In this document: in pieces, positions 12,172-24,000 of the stretch
Position numbering within the stretch: the first letter of the stretch is position 1
How the letters are laid out: the number at the start of each line of letters is the position of its first letter
DNA from: Kappaphycus alvarezii
Taxonomy: Eukaryota > Rhodophyta > Florideophyceae > Gigartinales > Solieriaceae
Reading direction: 5' to 3'
Length of the DNA: 64,000 nt
Assembly (NCBI GenBank): GCA_002205965.3
Contig: NADL03000861.1
Location: 30,011-94,010, forward strand
Position numbers and translations under genes: made by a program
The notes under the pieces: generated by a model
Seen by the model: only the letters and a program-made list of their open reading frames with translations
The model's database searches: none
Told to the model about the DNA's origin: nothing

Positions 12172-13760
12172 TTATATCCTGACACGGTCTCGCACTTGGC
12201 TGCTAATTCCATACAACCGCTGTCGTGACTGAAATGCACTAAGAGCACGTCCCACTTCTTGCCCTGCTTGTAGTATAATTACTCCAGAAAAGGAGCTCTC
12301 TGGGCTACCTTTGATTCCATCGCCAACCAGACGCGAGTTAGATCTTAAGGCAGGAGTATAACTCCCTTGATCCTGCATATTTCTGCGTTCTGTAAAGCAA
12401 TCATCATGAGCTTAAAATGCGGGAGACCAGGCGATTCTGGACCGCAGTTTCGACTGCAATCTGACTCAATCGCTCCAATCGAAGAGCTTTCTGCCACGGT
12501 ATTCATTGTCACTGGGTAGAAGTCGAATACGCTCCTTCCCCTCGGTAGGCGATCCGCGTTTAATTTCATTGCACTAGGAAATAATGCGTTTCCAGCTCAA
12601 TACCGCTTATACATCGCTCTGCAAGCAGTCGTCGCACCTCTTCCATGTAATTGGTTGATTTTGACATTATCTGGACGACTATAAACATTGCACTCATATT
12701 TTAAGTGTAAAATTTGGCTATTCCACCCCTTTATGTCCTTATCGACTCTCAGAACCCTTATAGAGTTTAGCGTACTTTTCACAGTTAATTTTGAGTGATA
12801 TGATACATAGTGCGGATCTTTGAACCTCAGCATCCGGATATTACATACATCCTTTGTTTTCCACGCCCTTTCTCCCCAGAAGCAAGTGTAGCCCCCATTC
12901 CTAGCTGAAAGAGCCGAAACGGATCGTAACAAAGATATTTCGCTGATTGCAGTGAATAAGTTGACAAAAAATTGGGCATGGAGGATCTTTTGCCACACTA
13001 TAGATGTATATTTGCTTTGTTCAGTCGAGTTTTGCCGTCTTTGGCGTTCGCATCACTAGTTTACCGTCGACAAAACTCCCATTAGGCGATCTTTCGCTGT
13101 TTGACGATTCACAGTGACAGCTTTCATTTTGAAAAGGCCCTTTATACTCAGGATGTTGGCATGACCCAGCCTTTGATGCCCCGATCGCAGTCATTGTCCG
13201 GTCCTGACGGAATTTCTTTAACGGCGGGGGCAACAGGTACTGAATTGAAACGAATTGGAGTGTTGTACTCTTGTAAAAATCACTTTCCACTCTCTCCTGA
13301 ACCATTAGTACGCAATACACCGATTCACTGCATAGTAAACTCCCGATTTGTACTCTGAATCCCTGTTCACACAAAAATGAGCAGCTCAGTAACGAAATAC
13401 GGTGGTTTGAGACATACAGTACATCATCCAATTCGATCATACGTGCAACACTTAAGTTACCAGTGCGTAAGTTATTCTGTAGCCTTAATATACCCCAAGG
13501 CGTGGCATAGACATTCTTACTCTCGCCTAGAACGATAGTACCGGGCGGAGTGACAGTCTAGTCAGTGAGTGCAGCCAGTATTTTTTCTACACCTTGTGGT
13601 CAGACGCTCCCGAATCGAGCAAGAAAACATGAGTAGTCGATGTGTTTTGCCTACATGGTACTTGGAAATTTGTGCTTTCTGAATTGTTTCTGATTGGTTG
13701 GTAAGGAATGGCTCATCTATCGAGAGGCCTTGACGTAATCTTTGGCACGTACAAGGCACC
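12172..13760 (-). mobile_element. Ty1/copia relic of a second lineage (protease to integrase)
   Basis: Minus-strand fossil. At 13,021-13,440 it reads a copia protease-integrase spacer (LDDVLYVSNHRISLLSCSFL, then a glycine and hydrophobic strand). At 12,597-12,998 it reads the integrase C-terminal part, with KLTVKS, a KGW block and a degenerate SRPDNVKIN where copia has SRDV.F.E. Sequence between and beyond is decayed. It does not match the 30 kb copia at base level, so it is a different family. Many breaks and no LTRs found, so it is old. Confidence 0.65.
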
Positions 13761-14532
13761 CAGCGGATCTGTAGCCTCAGTCATTTCGTGTGCTTATGTG
13801 ATCACTCAGAGATCACTTCACAAGTGATTGTCGTCGATTCAACTTGTGGTGTTGAGTGAAGCCGGCTTGTGTGGATGAGAGAGAAAGGTGGGTCCCACTG
13901 CCGGTTTATGTGGAACAAGGGAGATGGGACTGGAGATCCGTTTGTTTCGGGTGGCTGAGAGGAACTGTTGAGCTCGGAGAGCTCAAATTTGTGGACACAA
14001 AAGTCCCTTGTCGTGGAGAGACAGGGGCTTTACTCGGGGGAAACGTTTGGGTGTTTTACTGTTGGAAGATATTTCCGACCTATCCCATGGTTTTCCAGAC
14101 AACTGGGGCTTTACTCTGAACTAGTATAGTTCGTAGTCTGTGTTAAGTGGATTTAAGTCTAGTCCTGGCACACTGCAGTAAATTCCAAAGGAGTAAGCGG
14201 CATCTTTCTTCTAAACATTGCAAGTCTTTCGTGCTTTCAGTGACCTCTTCGATTGCCTTGAGGTGTCATGCGATATCCGACACAACGCGTGCCAAACTTT
14301 TACGTGCCACTGCAAAAGATTCTGGTTTCTTGACCTCCACCTGTCTCAAATTCTTTCGAACAATATTTATTAAGCAATTTGCAGTGTTTTTCACATTCTT
14401 GAATTTATGCTTCGGTACAGAAAATGTCATCCATTTCGTGTCTGTAACTAGGCCCAGGAGGACGAAAGTGATCCCCGGGGCTCGAGAAATGGCACGTCAG
14501 ACCGGGGCTCTCAGGAGCATATCCTGGTTTTA
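13761..14532. other. no confident gene; contains dispersed repeat copy B
   Basis: Open frames at 13,856-14,119 and 14,147-14,533 (plus) and a long open stretch on the minus strand at about 14,280-14,460 are visible, but none shows a known domain. The minus-strand stretch may continue the LINE fragment at 14,533-14,780, though I could not align it. Confidence 0.35.
14036..14100 (+). repeat. short dispersed repeat, copy B
   Basis: Forward copy: GGGGGAAACGTTTGGGTG at the left, then GTTGGAAGATATTTCCGACC and TATCCCATGGTTTTCCAGA. Same family as the copies at 7,711, 14,914, 27,487, 28,288 and 39,258. Confidence 0.75.
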
Positions 14533-14780
14533 AGTCTCGTACAGCCCTAGTAACGTCTTCCGGGTCGAAGTCACGGAAGGAATGGAGAACTGCTGACAGG
14601 GAGGTGTATGCGGCTTGGTTCGCAGCGGCCTCCTGGGTTCTTTTCGATCAGCGCTTGTGTGATATGAAGTTTTGCAGGTAGGACGCCAAGCGATGTCAAA
14701 TCCTGTGATGCCTTACCATACGTGCTATCTTTTGCCAGTTTGATAACTCTGCGAACATTCTCTTGTTGATGGTCTGAAGA
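14533..14780 (-). mobile_element. LINE fragment (N-terminal flank of reverse transcriptase)
   Basis: The minus strand reads VIKLAKDSTYGKASQDLTSL followed by GVLPAK. It matches the LINE at 25,094-26,992, which reads ATKLAKEGAYGKAAQALGSL then GVLPPT at the equivalent place. The fragment continues a further ~30 codons to the RDF....AVR block in shifted frame. It is a short, 5'- and 3'-incomplete remnant of a related LINE. Confidence 0.7.
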
Positions 14781-14913
14781 CTTTAACTTTCACTTCTAAC
14801 GCAACCTGCCTCCTGGCTGGAATCGAGCAAGACCTCTAACGAATATTGTGCTTACTGTACCACAGTATTTCTCAGCAGTCAATCTGCGAATGCTTCAATT
14901 GGTAATGGAAGCA

Positions 14914-15001
14914 GGGGAAGGATTGGGTGTCTTTACTTTTGGAAGATATATTCGATCTATCGTAAAGTTTTTCAGATAACCACAATCGACTCAAAAAGGA
15001 G
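14914..15001 (+). repeat. short dispersed repeat, copy C (long form)
   Basis: Core TTGGAAGATATATTCGATCT, then AAAGTTTTTCAGATAACCAC and AATCGACTCAAAAAGGAG. It shares the right-hand extension with copy A at 7,711-7,787, so the true unit is at least ~85 bp. Confidence 0.75.
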
Positions 15002-15210
15002 TTGCGACAAAGAAATAGAGGAGGACCTACTCTCCCTACGAGGTCGCGGAAACAGGAAACATGGTGGTGGTAGATCTTTACGAGTTGTACGGTATGGCAC
15101 AGAAGCATGCAGAAGGTATTCAGAAATTAACTATGATTGCAGGCGGCGGGAGGAAACCTTTCGCGCCTGCATCTCTTGGAGACTGATATAATGAAAATTG
15201 TAGATATTCC

Positions 15211-15304
15211 TTGGCATGCTGCGCTGGCCGAGTTGGCATGCTGTGCTGGCTGAGTTGGCATGCTGCGCTGGCTGAGTTGGCATGCTGCGCTGGCTGAGTT
15301 GGCA
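15211..15304. repeat. tandem repeat, 22 bp unit, ~4.3 copies
   Basis: Unit GTTGGCATGCTGCGCTGGCT plus GA, four near-identical copies head to tail. Each has an internal GCATGC palindrome. No spacers of independent sequence lie between the copies, so it is a minisatellite, not a CRISPR. Confidence 0.9.
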
Positions 15305-15521
15305 CTGTACTTACAATTATATTTTTAATTATTTTTAGAGGAATGCTTTGCACTGTACTGTGGCGGTGCAGATTTGGCACATAGGTACTGTATACGTGCT
15401 ACAGAATGTGAGGGTTGAAAACTCTATATAAGGGGCTGTTTGCATGAAATGGTAGGACTACTTGGGAGCCAGCATATCCGAGCGGGGCGCTCAACAAGTT
15501 AAGTCAAACACAAAGCATAAA

Positions 15522-15794
15522 GGAAGTTGGCAGACAACTTCAGGTCAAGCTCCGAGTAGTAGGAAGTTGAGAGTCAATTTCAGACCCAAGAAAACTTTTT
15601 CCTAAGCTGGTCGCAGAGCATCAGTGGTAGACCCTGCCCTTTTATACTTGCTTGTAGCCCTCTCAACTCTCTCCCATATGCACTCCTTTTTATTTGTTCA
15701 ACTATACCACGGTAGCACTTTTGTCGCTTGCAACACCTCCTTCTCAGGGTAATTGGTTCCCAGGATCTCTTCCCCCGCCGATTTACCCCTATCA
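15522..15794 (-). repeat. ~1.3 kb dispersed repeat, partial copy 4
   Basis: Reverse-strand copy of the first ~270 bp of the 1.3 kb repeat, including GCAAGCGACAAAAGTGCTAC and the CAGGGTCTACCACTGATGCT block. It stops before the acidic-protein gene. On its far side it directly abuts the end of the conserved tract at 15,799-15,930. Confidence 0.8.
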
Positions 15795-15798
15795 GAGA

Positions 15799-15930
15799 CT
15801 ACGCGAAACTGGCGACGAAGTCGCGAAGATCCTGTCGAGGGGAGGAATCGCGACGGAAATCAGCGAAGGAACCAAGGTGGCGGAAGAAGTTCCTGTCGTC
15901 GTCTCCCAAAGCGTCGTAGATATCAATCCC
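15799..15930 (-). pseudogene. duplicated coding-like tract, partner of 39,133-39,265
   Basis: The minus strand reads GIDIYDALGDDDRNFFRHLG and then SFADFRRDSSPRQDLRDF, ending at a stop a few bases before the 1.3 kb repeat. The plus strand at 39,133-39,265 carries the same sequence at both base and protein level. Two copies with similar endings suggest the C-terminus of a dispersed gene or element. I do not recognise the family. Confidence 0.5.
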
Positions 15931-16066
15931 GGCAGGGAAGAGGAGCATATCGTTTTGGTCGCAGTAATCACCGAAATATGGAAACGGCGGATCATGATTT
16001 TCAATGATTAATGAAAGAGCGAGAGAGAGACTTTTACTGACGCATGAGCATATCAGGACTGCAGAA

Positions 16067-17572
16067 TTACTTATCAGGACGGTGTAGCTTTCTGCTATTG
16101 ATAGCAATCGCAGTACGTTGTTGGACCAAGGAACTGAGAATGAGTAACAGGCGTTGACTTTCGGCAACAGGACTCGTCCCTTTCCAGAAGTAGATGTACT
16201 CGGGAATGGGATGCAACCCAGCCTCAGCCCCAGGACCAACAGAGTCGTAGCCCAGGACCAACAGAGAGGTAGATATCGAAACCCATCGGGAAGAAATCCA
16301 TTTCAAGATCATCGCAAAGGGCGCGTAGCTATCATTCTTGACAGCTTCAGCTTCACAAAGGATAACGGTGGTATTGAAGACTGCAGAACGATTGTAGGGC
16401 GTGGAATGGGGGCTGATCACAGTCACATCATATTCTTTTGGGTGGGTAGGGAACTGAGGGTCGTCAATGAAGAGATCGAGGAAATCGAGAGATCGGCAAC
16501 CTGGGGAAATTCCCACTCTTGCGCAGGGCGGAGAGCGATGGCGAGAGTAGTGAGCTCCGAAAAAAGTCGATCGCGGAGCAGATTGCGACCTCGAATGGAG
16601 CCAGGAGTACAGAAGCAGACGCAAGCATGATATCCGAGGATGTCAGGGACAGGCGAAACGCGATGGAGAGAGCCCAGGCAAACGGAGCAGCGTTCGAAAC
16701 AGACAAAATAGGACAGTCAAGGTGGAGTGAAACGATAGTGCGCCAGGCCTCGGCGGCAACAAGCGTCCCCAAGAAACTCCGAGGTAGCTCAGAAATGGGG
16801 TTCTTAGCGGACGGCAAAGAAGTTGAAGTGATGTGCTGTAGAAACTGTCGAAGCTGGGAAACGAGGGCGAAGGGGGGGGGACAGGGATGTCCGAACAATG
16901 TCCGTCAAGGCATCAGAGGCTGAATGCTGATAATCGCAGCACGCAAACGTCGAGAAGAGGGCGGGAGACGAAGGAGAATAGCAAGCTGAACATGGACGGG
17001 AGGCCATAGGAGTCAGAGGCGTGCTGGAGAGGGTCATAAGGGTGTTCTTCCATCGGAAAGGGAGTAGATGAAAGGAGACCTTGGATCTGAGTGAGGCTAG
17101 ACAGAACAGAGGCAGCGTATCAGAAATCGCTATTCAGAGACGTTGAAGTCAGAGCAAGGCCACCCATGCGGAGAGGGAGTTGAGCAAGTGTCCAGCAGCG
17201 AGACGGAATAACACCATGCAAGTCCTCGAAGACCCTTCGCAGTCCAGCTCCGAATGTCTCGGCTCCAGAAAAGAGTGATATGCGGCGGTGCACATCGAAA
17301 AATATACAGTAGGCGGTAGACATCGGCGTAGTGGCGGAGAAGATAATATGCAATTTGGGGGTCCCGGAGCGTGGAGAGGCGCTCCCAGAGAAGGGACATG
17401 GATGAGCGGTGGGACTGCACAGTGGTGTGACACGCGTCACCAGCACCAATAGCGGCGCCGATAGCTTTAATGGAAGTATGGGCGCGTGTGGAGCAAGAAA
17501 TGGAAGAAGTAAAGGTCTGTGAGAGGGGACGAGACGGATGCCACCAGGCGGAACTCTTGGAAAATGAAACAC
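16067..17572 (-). mobile_element. LINE II: 5'-truncated non-LTR retrotransposon with restriction-like endonuclease
   Basis: The minus strand carries, in order: a reverse transcriptase thumb block (IGAAIGAGDACH, then LRDPQIAYYLLRHYADVYRL), the WTLAQLPLRMGGLALTS motif typical of restriction-endonuclease LINEs, an R-rich LRD block near 16,560, and the endonuclease strand EYDVTVISPHS near 16,420 followed by AEAVKNDSY. It ends at a stop at about 16,067. The domains lie in different frames, so there are several frameshifts. Its 5' edge at ~17,572 meets the 3' end of LINE I. It is a different family from LINE I, since the thumb sequences differ widely. Confidence 0.75.
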
Positions 17573-17575
17573 CCG

Positions 17576-19219
17576 AATTTATTCATCTATGTTTATCACA
17601 GACTTTATTTAGCCTAACCTTGCTGAAAAATATGGTCAGCTGTTCCCTAAGGGATGTCGTGATGGTAAAGGCTTACAATGTAAAGGGTTGGCGGGAAGTT
17701 GTCAAAACGCTAGAAAACTGACGGGAGGCCGGCCAACAGGCACGCTGCATTGGATATTACTGCTGCTGCGGCATGACGCTGTGTTAAGATTTCTTTGACC
17801 TTTGCGTAGGTCTCCCTTGCCCTCGTAGCGACGTTGCGTGCGACGTCGGTTAGCAACGCGTGGGCGTCCGGGTGCCATCCCCGAGGGTAGAGATAGGGAC
17901 GGGCACTAGCCTACTTCCGGCGGAAGACGCGATAAAGGACTCGTATCTCCTGTGTTTCGCCGTTCTTGCCGCGTTAAGCGAGGTGAGTGGGTTGAATGTC
18001 CTCACTCTCCTGTTCGAGGGCGCTAGGGGTTGACAAAGGTGACGTCGAAGAAGTCTGTTCTGCCAGTTCGTCCCATTGCGCGAATATCGGGTCTTGTGCG
18101 GTGGACCCCTTCTCGCGGCTCGATGACTGGATGTCGCGCGGCTTTCATGAGATCGCTTGCCAGTAAACGAACCTGACAGTCGTGTCTTCGCGTCCTCTCG
18201 CCCTCGTGTAAGCAGTGCAACAGATGGTCGCCGAAACAGTCGAGAGTTTCGGGGCAGTTCCGCTTGGGTCATGGTGTTTCCGGAGGGAAGAGCGGGACTT
18301 GGCAATAGTATTGGAACCATATTGAGAATTCTCTTGGTTCAATGCTAGTCTTAAGGCCCGGAGATGGGGTGCAGTACACCCAATCTTTCGCGCCGGGGAG
18401 CGCCATGGAGGCACGGAAGGCCTGCCGTCTATTGTCGCCCACATCGATCTCCTCTTGCACCCGCTCGTGGATGGCGTCCGATAGTGTCTTCTGTGATGGT
18501 GTTTTGTTTGAGCAGAGGGCACTAAAGGGGATAATCCTGGACTGGGAGCAAGAGAGGGACCAAATCTGGTGCGCCTCGACGATTTCTCGGTACGTTGAGA
18601 GATCCGTAATTGCCGCTGGGAGGAGGGCTGCACACAGCCTGTTGGACGCTGCGCTGGAGGCGAGGAAGGCTGCAGCTGCAATTGACTTCGCCGAAGTGAG
18701 TCCAATTCCCAGTGATGGCTTCTTGGCGGTGATCGGTTTCATGGGCAACTGCAGTTCTCGAAATATGTCGGGGTCGAGGACGCCCCCAGCCAGTGTGCGC
18801 ACACAGTTCTCCATTATTGCATCGAATATTGCAGCGCCTTCCGCAGTGCAAGCTGGTGGCACTACCCGTAACAGGTATCCGAGCTTACAGATCCCGAAAC
18901 AGTTGCGCAGGAGCTGGAACGCGATGTGCGTGTTCCCCAAGGCGATGATAGTGTCGAGGAACGGCTTCAGGGACTTCACACGGCCTGTGAAGTGCTGTTG
19001 GGTAAACCGGTTGGTGCCAACCGGAGCTTTCAGGACAACTGTGCCGTCGCTGTACTCCTGTGTGAGTTCTCTTGGATAGAGGCGTTGCACTGACTCCAGT
19101 GGTTGAGTTGGCCACCAGATTCTGCATTTCGGCACTGCTAGGTGCAGACCCGAGCTGTGGCCTCTGGCGATGACAAGATGTCCAGTGCCTTGCGGAGCTG
19201 GTCGTGTTTTGCGATGATG
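17576..19219 (-). mobile_element. LINE I, 3' part (RT thumb, zinc finger, restriction-like endonuclease, 3' UTR)
   Basis: Continues the LINE at 25,094-26,992 on the other side of the gypsy insertion. It reads LAVPKCRIWWP (RT end), a thumb with IALGNTHIAFQLLRNCFGIC, ELQLPMK, and GIGLTSAKS. A CCHC-type finger follows (CPETLDCFGDHLLHC, then RRHDCQVR), then the endonuclease (RPDI, then GRTDFFDVTFVNP) and a tail SNAACLLAGLPSVF with stop at 17,710. It has a frameshift near 19,160, a TGA near 18,267 where a finger cysteine is expected, and a frameshift near 18,025. A 3' UTR motif at 17,626-17,665 recurs at 28,835-28,880. Confidence 0.85.
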
Positions 19220-19575
19220 TGTAACAATCTAGTGTTTACTAGAATGTTATGGACGCCTCTTGAGATATGCCAGCAATGCTATTTAGCGTGGCATTTTTAT
19301 TTTGCGTGTAGAATTTTATTATGCATTGCTGTAATGCATCTAGACGTTTCGGATTAGTGTTCTAGAGTATTTTAGAGCACATTAGACGCGTCCAGTTAGT
19401 TTATTTGTAATGTGTGTTTTTACACCCATTGAGGGGGGTACAAAGCACTATATAAGAGGTCGTAGATGCCGAGTAGCGGCAGGAACAACCAACAAACATT
19501 TTTCAACATCGATCAAAGTCAACATCTGAGTTTATTTCAACTGTCTTCCTTTGCCCCAACTACTCTTTCGTTTCA
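19220..19575 (+). repeat. gypsy 5' LTR
   Basis: 356 bp, TGTAACAATC..CTTTCGTTTCA. A TATA-like CTATATAAG at 19,449-19,457 is the probable promoter of the element. Nearly identical to the 3' LTR. Confidence 0.95.
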
Positions 19576-19576
19576 C

Positions 19577-19590
19577 TGGTAGCATCGCCC
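19577..19590 (+). promoter_or_regulatory. candidate primer-binding site
   Basis: TGGTAGCATCGCCC begins one base after the LTR. It starts with TGG, as expected for pairing with a tRNA CCA end. The TGGTAG start would suit a methionine-type tRNA, but I cannot verify which tRNA it is. Confidence 0.5.
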
Positions 19591-20178
19591 AGTTGGCCGA
19601 AGGAGATCAGTTAGTACCACGACTGTGGGCTGGAGTGCCAGTCGTTGGTAAGCACCACCTGTGGGCTGGAGTGCCAGGTGCGTGCAAGTAGTCCAGTTCT
19701 GCAGGGAGAACTAGATAGGCTGCTAGGTATCTTCGATATCTTCGCCTACTTTGATTTTGGTTATTCTGCGCCGAGTCGCCTACGTATTCTCAAATAATCC
19801 TCTCGACTATTGGCTGTTAGCTAGGTCGACCGACTGGGACAAGGATTCGAGTAACGCGCTCTAGGTTTGATCAGGTAGGAGCAACCTCATTTGGGTAGTG
19901 GGGAAAGAACTTAGGTTCTGTGATTGAGAAGTATCTTTTGGTCGGCTCGAGATCTTTTCTTATAGGGTAAGGACACCGAAGGGTCTTTAACAAAAGACTG
20001 GTGGGGATATCCCGAACAGATATAGATCACCGTAACTCCCGGGTGTGGGTTACGAAGAGTTTGTATCACTCTCTTGCGGGAAGAGGACCCGTCGCCAAGG
20101 GACGGCTCCCTAAAGTATCAAGTGGATAATAAGTCAAGAGAGAAAAATTGAATAGAAGAAGAAAAAAGGTTGTGAAAA
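19591..20178 (+). other. gypsy 5' untranslated leader
   Basis: About 590 bp between the primer site and gag without a long open frame. It contains a short direct repeat, GTGGGCTGGAGTGCCAG, twice at about 19,625 and 19,662. It presumably holds packaging and leader functions of the element. Confidence 0.5.
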
Positions 20179-20979
20179 ATGTCGTTCTTGAAGCCGAATA
20201 AGCCAGAGCAGTTCAAGGGCACTCGGGATAGGCTCGTCGTGGAAACCTGGTTGTACCAGCTCGAACAGTACCTTACGCTCGTTCAGATGCAAAATATGGA
20301 TCTAGCACTGAACGATAGAGCTAGGATTATGTATGCTACAACCTTGTTTACGGGCACAGCTGCAAGTTGGTGGTTCATGAAAGTTGCCTCCAATGCAGTT
20401 CCAGATTCTTTTGATGAGTTTAAGAATTTGGTAAGGGCTGAGTTTATACCCGCTGATAGTGTTCGACGTGCAAGAGACAAGCTGAGGAGTTTGCATCAGA
20501 AGTACTCTGTTGCAGCTTATCTCTCAGAGTTTAGAAACGTGGCTCTGAGCATCCCTGGTATCTCAATGGATGAAATGCTAGATAAGTTTATCTCCGGACT
20601 CAAGCCACAGGTTAGGCTAGAAGTCCTCAAGAATAATGTTACAAACGTGGAAGAAGCTGCCCGAATCGCTCTGAATGTTGACAGTGCTTTACGTGGATCT
20701 GGAATGTTCTCTAGGTTTGGTGAACAGTCGAGTTATGTTCCAAGCCAGGCTCCCGTTCCTATGGAGATCGGTAACGTGGAGAAGAGGTACAACAGTGGTC
20801 AAAATCGAATCAGGAATCGTCGATTTGACAAAGATAAAGAAAGGTTGTACAGAGAGAACCGCTGCTTTGTATGTCACAAAGTAGGTTGCAGGCCATGGAA
20901 ACATAATGACCATAAGGAAAGTAAGATTGCATCGAATAATGCTCAAGTTATTGACAGTGGTCTAGAGTCGGAAAACTAA
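20179..20979 (+). CDS. gypsy gag polyprotein
   Basis: 266 residues. The N-terminal two-thirds match the retrotransposon gag (capsid-like) fold: FKGTRDRLVVETWLYQLEQY, TGTAASWW and a LRSLHQKYSVAAYLSEF block. A basic region follows, then a cysteine/histidine motif starting at CFVCHK (residues ~232-245) in the place of the gag zinc knuckle. It ends 41 bp before pol, in a different frame. Gag would form the particle that houses reverse transcription. The first in-frame ATG follows the leader directly. Confidence 0.92.
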   Translation: MSFLKPNKPEQFKGTRDRLVVETWLYQLEQYLTLVQMQNMDLALNDRARIMYATTLFTGTAASWWFMKVASNAVPDSFDEFKNLVRAEFIPADSVRRARDKLRSLHQKYSVAAYLSEFRNVALSIPGISMDEMLDKFISGLKPQVRLEVLKNNVTNVEEAARIALNVDSALRGSGMFSRFGEQSSYVPSQAPVPMEIGNVEKRYNSGQNRIRNRRFDKDKERLYRENRCFVCHKVGCRPWKHNDHKESKIASNNAQVIDSGLESEN

Positions 20980-21020
20980 GAGGTCCGCCGAAAGGAAAAA
21001 GCGCTCCGGTTGGACCAAGT

Positions 21021-24000
21021 ATGAGTGACTTTAATCGTCTTGTTGCAGAGGTAAAACAACTAAGACAAAGTATACAGAGTCCAGTGTTGAAAGAAGAGAT
21101 TTGCACTGGTGATAGCTCTGAAGTTGAGAAAAGTCAAAGAGATCATGCGATAGAAGGTTTGAAGACTAGTTTGGAGTCCAATACTATCGTTAATTGTCAT
21201 GAAGACGACATCCAGGTCAAAGAGGAAGATATTCCAACCGAGGAATTAATCTTACTTGACGGGACGCTAAATAATGTGAAAGCGTCTGTCCTCAAAGACG
21301 ACGGATGTAATACAAACGTAGTATCTAGGGACTTTGCAGTTCGAAACAAAGAAAAGTTTCGATTTAAGAATGTCAAAGCCACTGTGAATCATTCGAGCAA
21401 GAAGTCAAAGGAGAAAACGTCGGAAGTTATCCTGGGAGCTACATTGAAGATTGGTTCCTATCTGTTCACGTCCAATTGGGTCGTTGCAGATTGTAGATAT
21501 GATGTGCTTCTAGGAATGCCATGGCATGTTGCCAACAATCCAGATATTGATTATCAGCGCCGGGTTGTGAAGGTTAACGATGACGTGCTCCCGATAGTAG
21601 AAGATATTCCGATGGAAGTAAGAGTAACAAACATTGGAGTTAAGAAATTCCGGAACATGATTAGGAGAAAGAATCATGGGAGAGATTTCAATGTTTATCA
21701 ACTGATCAATGCGAATGAGATTAAGTTGAAAAAGCCCTCTGCAATCAATAGTCAGAAAAATGCTAGTCTGGAAAAGCTGTTGTCTAAGTTTAAGGATGTC
21801 TTCAAAGGGAAACTACCAGCTGGACTACCACCAAAGAGAAGTGTGGATCACGAAATTGAGGTTGAGAAAGGTTCTAAGCCACCTCATCGTCCATTGTTTC
21901 AGTTATCCCCAGCGGAATTGAAAGCTGCAAAAGAATATGTGGAAGATTTGCTGAGAAATAAGAAGATCAGGCCAAGTAAGTCACCGTATGGGTCACCGTT
22001 ATTCTTCGTCCAAGAGAAAGACAAATTGAGAGGTGTGGTCGATTATAGAGCACTTAATCGAATCACAAAAAGAAATAATGCGCCCTTGCCTAGGTCAGAT
22101 GAGATGTTTGACAGACTTGGTGACGCAAGAGTCTTCTCAAAGTTGGACTTGAAGACCGGTTTCCATCAGATACGGGTGAAGCCTGAGGACATTGAAAAGA
22201 CTGCGTTCAATACGAAGTACGGACAGTTTGAGTATCTTGTAATGCCAATGGGTCTATGCAATGCTCCTGCTACTTTTCAGTCACTGATGAACCGTATCTT
22301 CTATGACTGTATTGATGTCTTCATGGTTGTGTACATCGATGATCTTCTCATATTCAGCATGGACGAAGAAAGCCATCTCAAGCATCTGGAAATAGTGCTA
22401 AGTCGCCTGCAAGAACATGAGCTTTATGTTTCTCCAAAGAAATGTGACTTTCTGAAAACGGAGATTGAGTTCTTGGGCTTCATAGTCGGTAAAGATGGTC
22501 TTCGTGTTAACCCAGAGAAAGTTGAGGTTTTGAAGACATGGCCGAAGCCTAAAACGGTGACAGAGATAAGGAGTTTTATTGGCTTACTCCAGTTCTTCCG
22601 CAGGTTTATTCCGAAGTTTTCGGAAATAGCGGCTCCGTTGACAGATCTGACGAAGAAAGATATCGGTGTTGGTAAATGGAATGACAAGTGTGATGTTGCA
22701 TTCCAGAAGTTGAAAGAAGCCATCACCCAAGCCCCTATTCTTGTTGCCCCGGATTGGAACAAGAGTTTTAGAGGACATGTGGATGCCTCACAATTTGCGG
22801 TTGGAGGAACTTTAACGCAACTAGATGGAAACGGAAAGGATCGTGTTATTGCATACTATTCCAAAAAGTTGTCTCCTACTGAAAGATATTATTCCGCAAA
22901 TGATAGGGAGCTTCTCGGTTTGATATCTTTTCTTCAAAGGTTCAGATGTTATTTGGAAGGTTCATCATTTGAGATTATTACTGACAATCAAGTCCTTAAG
23001 CATCTATTCACTAAGCCTAAATTGAGTCGAAAAGAGGCAAGGTATATCGAAACGCTTGGTAACTTTGGAATATTTCCAATTACCTTGAAGCAAGGAAAGA
23101 TTCATGTGCTTGGTGATGCTTTATCAAGAGCTCCTCATGTAATTAGCTCTAAGGATATGGATAACCCTTCCATTAATGAGGTGGAAGTGTTATCTATTGA
23201 TCTTGACGATATCCTTAGTAGTTATGATGATGATCAGTTCTTTGGACCTATTGTTAGAGCCTTGGATGGAAATTGGCCTTCTGATGAGACTAAGAAAGTA
23301 CAGCTTGAAAAGATAATTCATATGTTTAGGCGAGAGGGAAAACGACTAATGTATGGTAGGAAGCTTTGTATTCCAAGGAAGAGTGTTTCGGATATATTGC
23401 AGTTAGCACACGATTCGAAGATAAGTGGACATTTTGCTTTTGCTAAGACGTTATCGAGACTCTCAAACTATCACTGGAGACATAAGACACGTGATGTTCG
23501 AAACTACGTTCAGGGATGTCTTCGATGTCAGCAAGCAAAAGATTCGAATCAGAAGAAAATGACAGTTCCCACATCTCTAGAGATGCCTGAGAGAAGATGG
23601 GGATCTTTGGCTACTGACTTCATTGTTCACCTTCCAAGGACTAAGAATGGAAAAGATGCAGTTACGACATGGGTTGATCGTCTTACAAGAAGAGTTCATT
23701 TCATTCCTTGTAATGTGAATGAAACAGCAGTGGACGTCGCTAATTCGTTCTTTAGCAACATCTTCAAGCTCCATGGTTTACCCGATAATATTGTTTCCGA
23801 CAGGGACCCGAAGTTTACTTCGAAGTTCTGGGAAAATGTTATGAAGCTTTGCGGAGTTAAGTTGAAGATGTCCACCAGTCGTCACCCACAGACAGATGGT
23901 GCGTCTGAGATTATGAATCGTATGGTTGAGAACTACTTACGATGTTATTGCTCGTATCATCAGAATGATTGGGATGAATTGTTACCTGCTGCTGAGTTTG

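Noticed and set aside
15211-15304. Possible CRISPR array
   Set aside because: The 22-bp units touch each other with no unique spacers, and the context is eukaryotic.
15799-16239. Single 146-residue minus-strand gene
   Set aside because: Its first half overlaps the end of LINE II in another frame and its last third is the duplicated tract. It is a chance fusion of two sequences, so I listed the parts separately.
18342-19079. 245-residue plus-strand open frame
   Set aside because: Antisense to LINE I, whose RT thumb and finger motifs are on the minus strand. A shadow frame.
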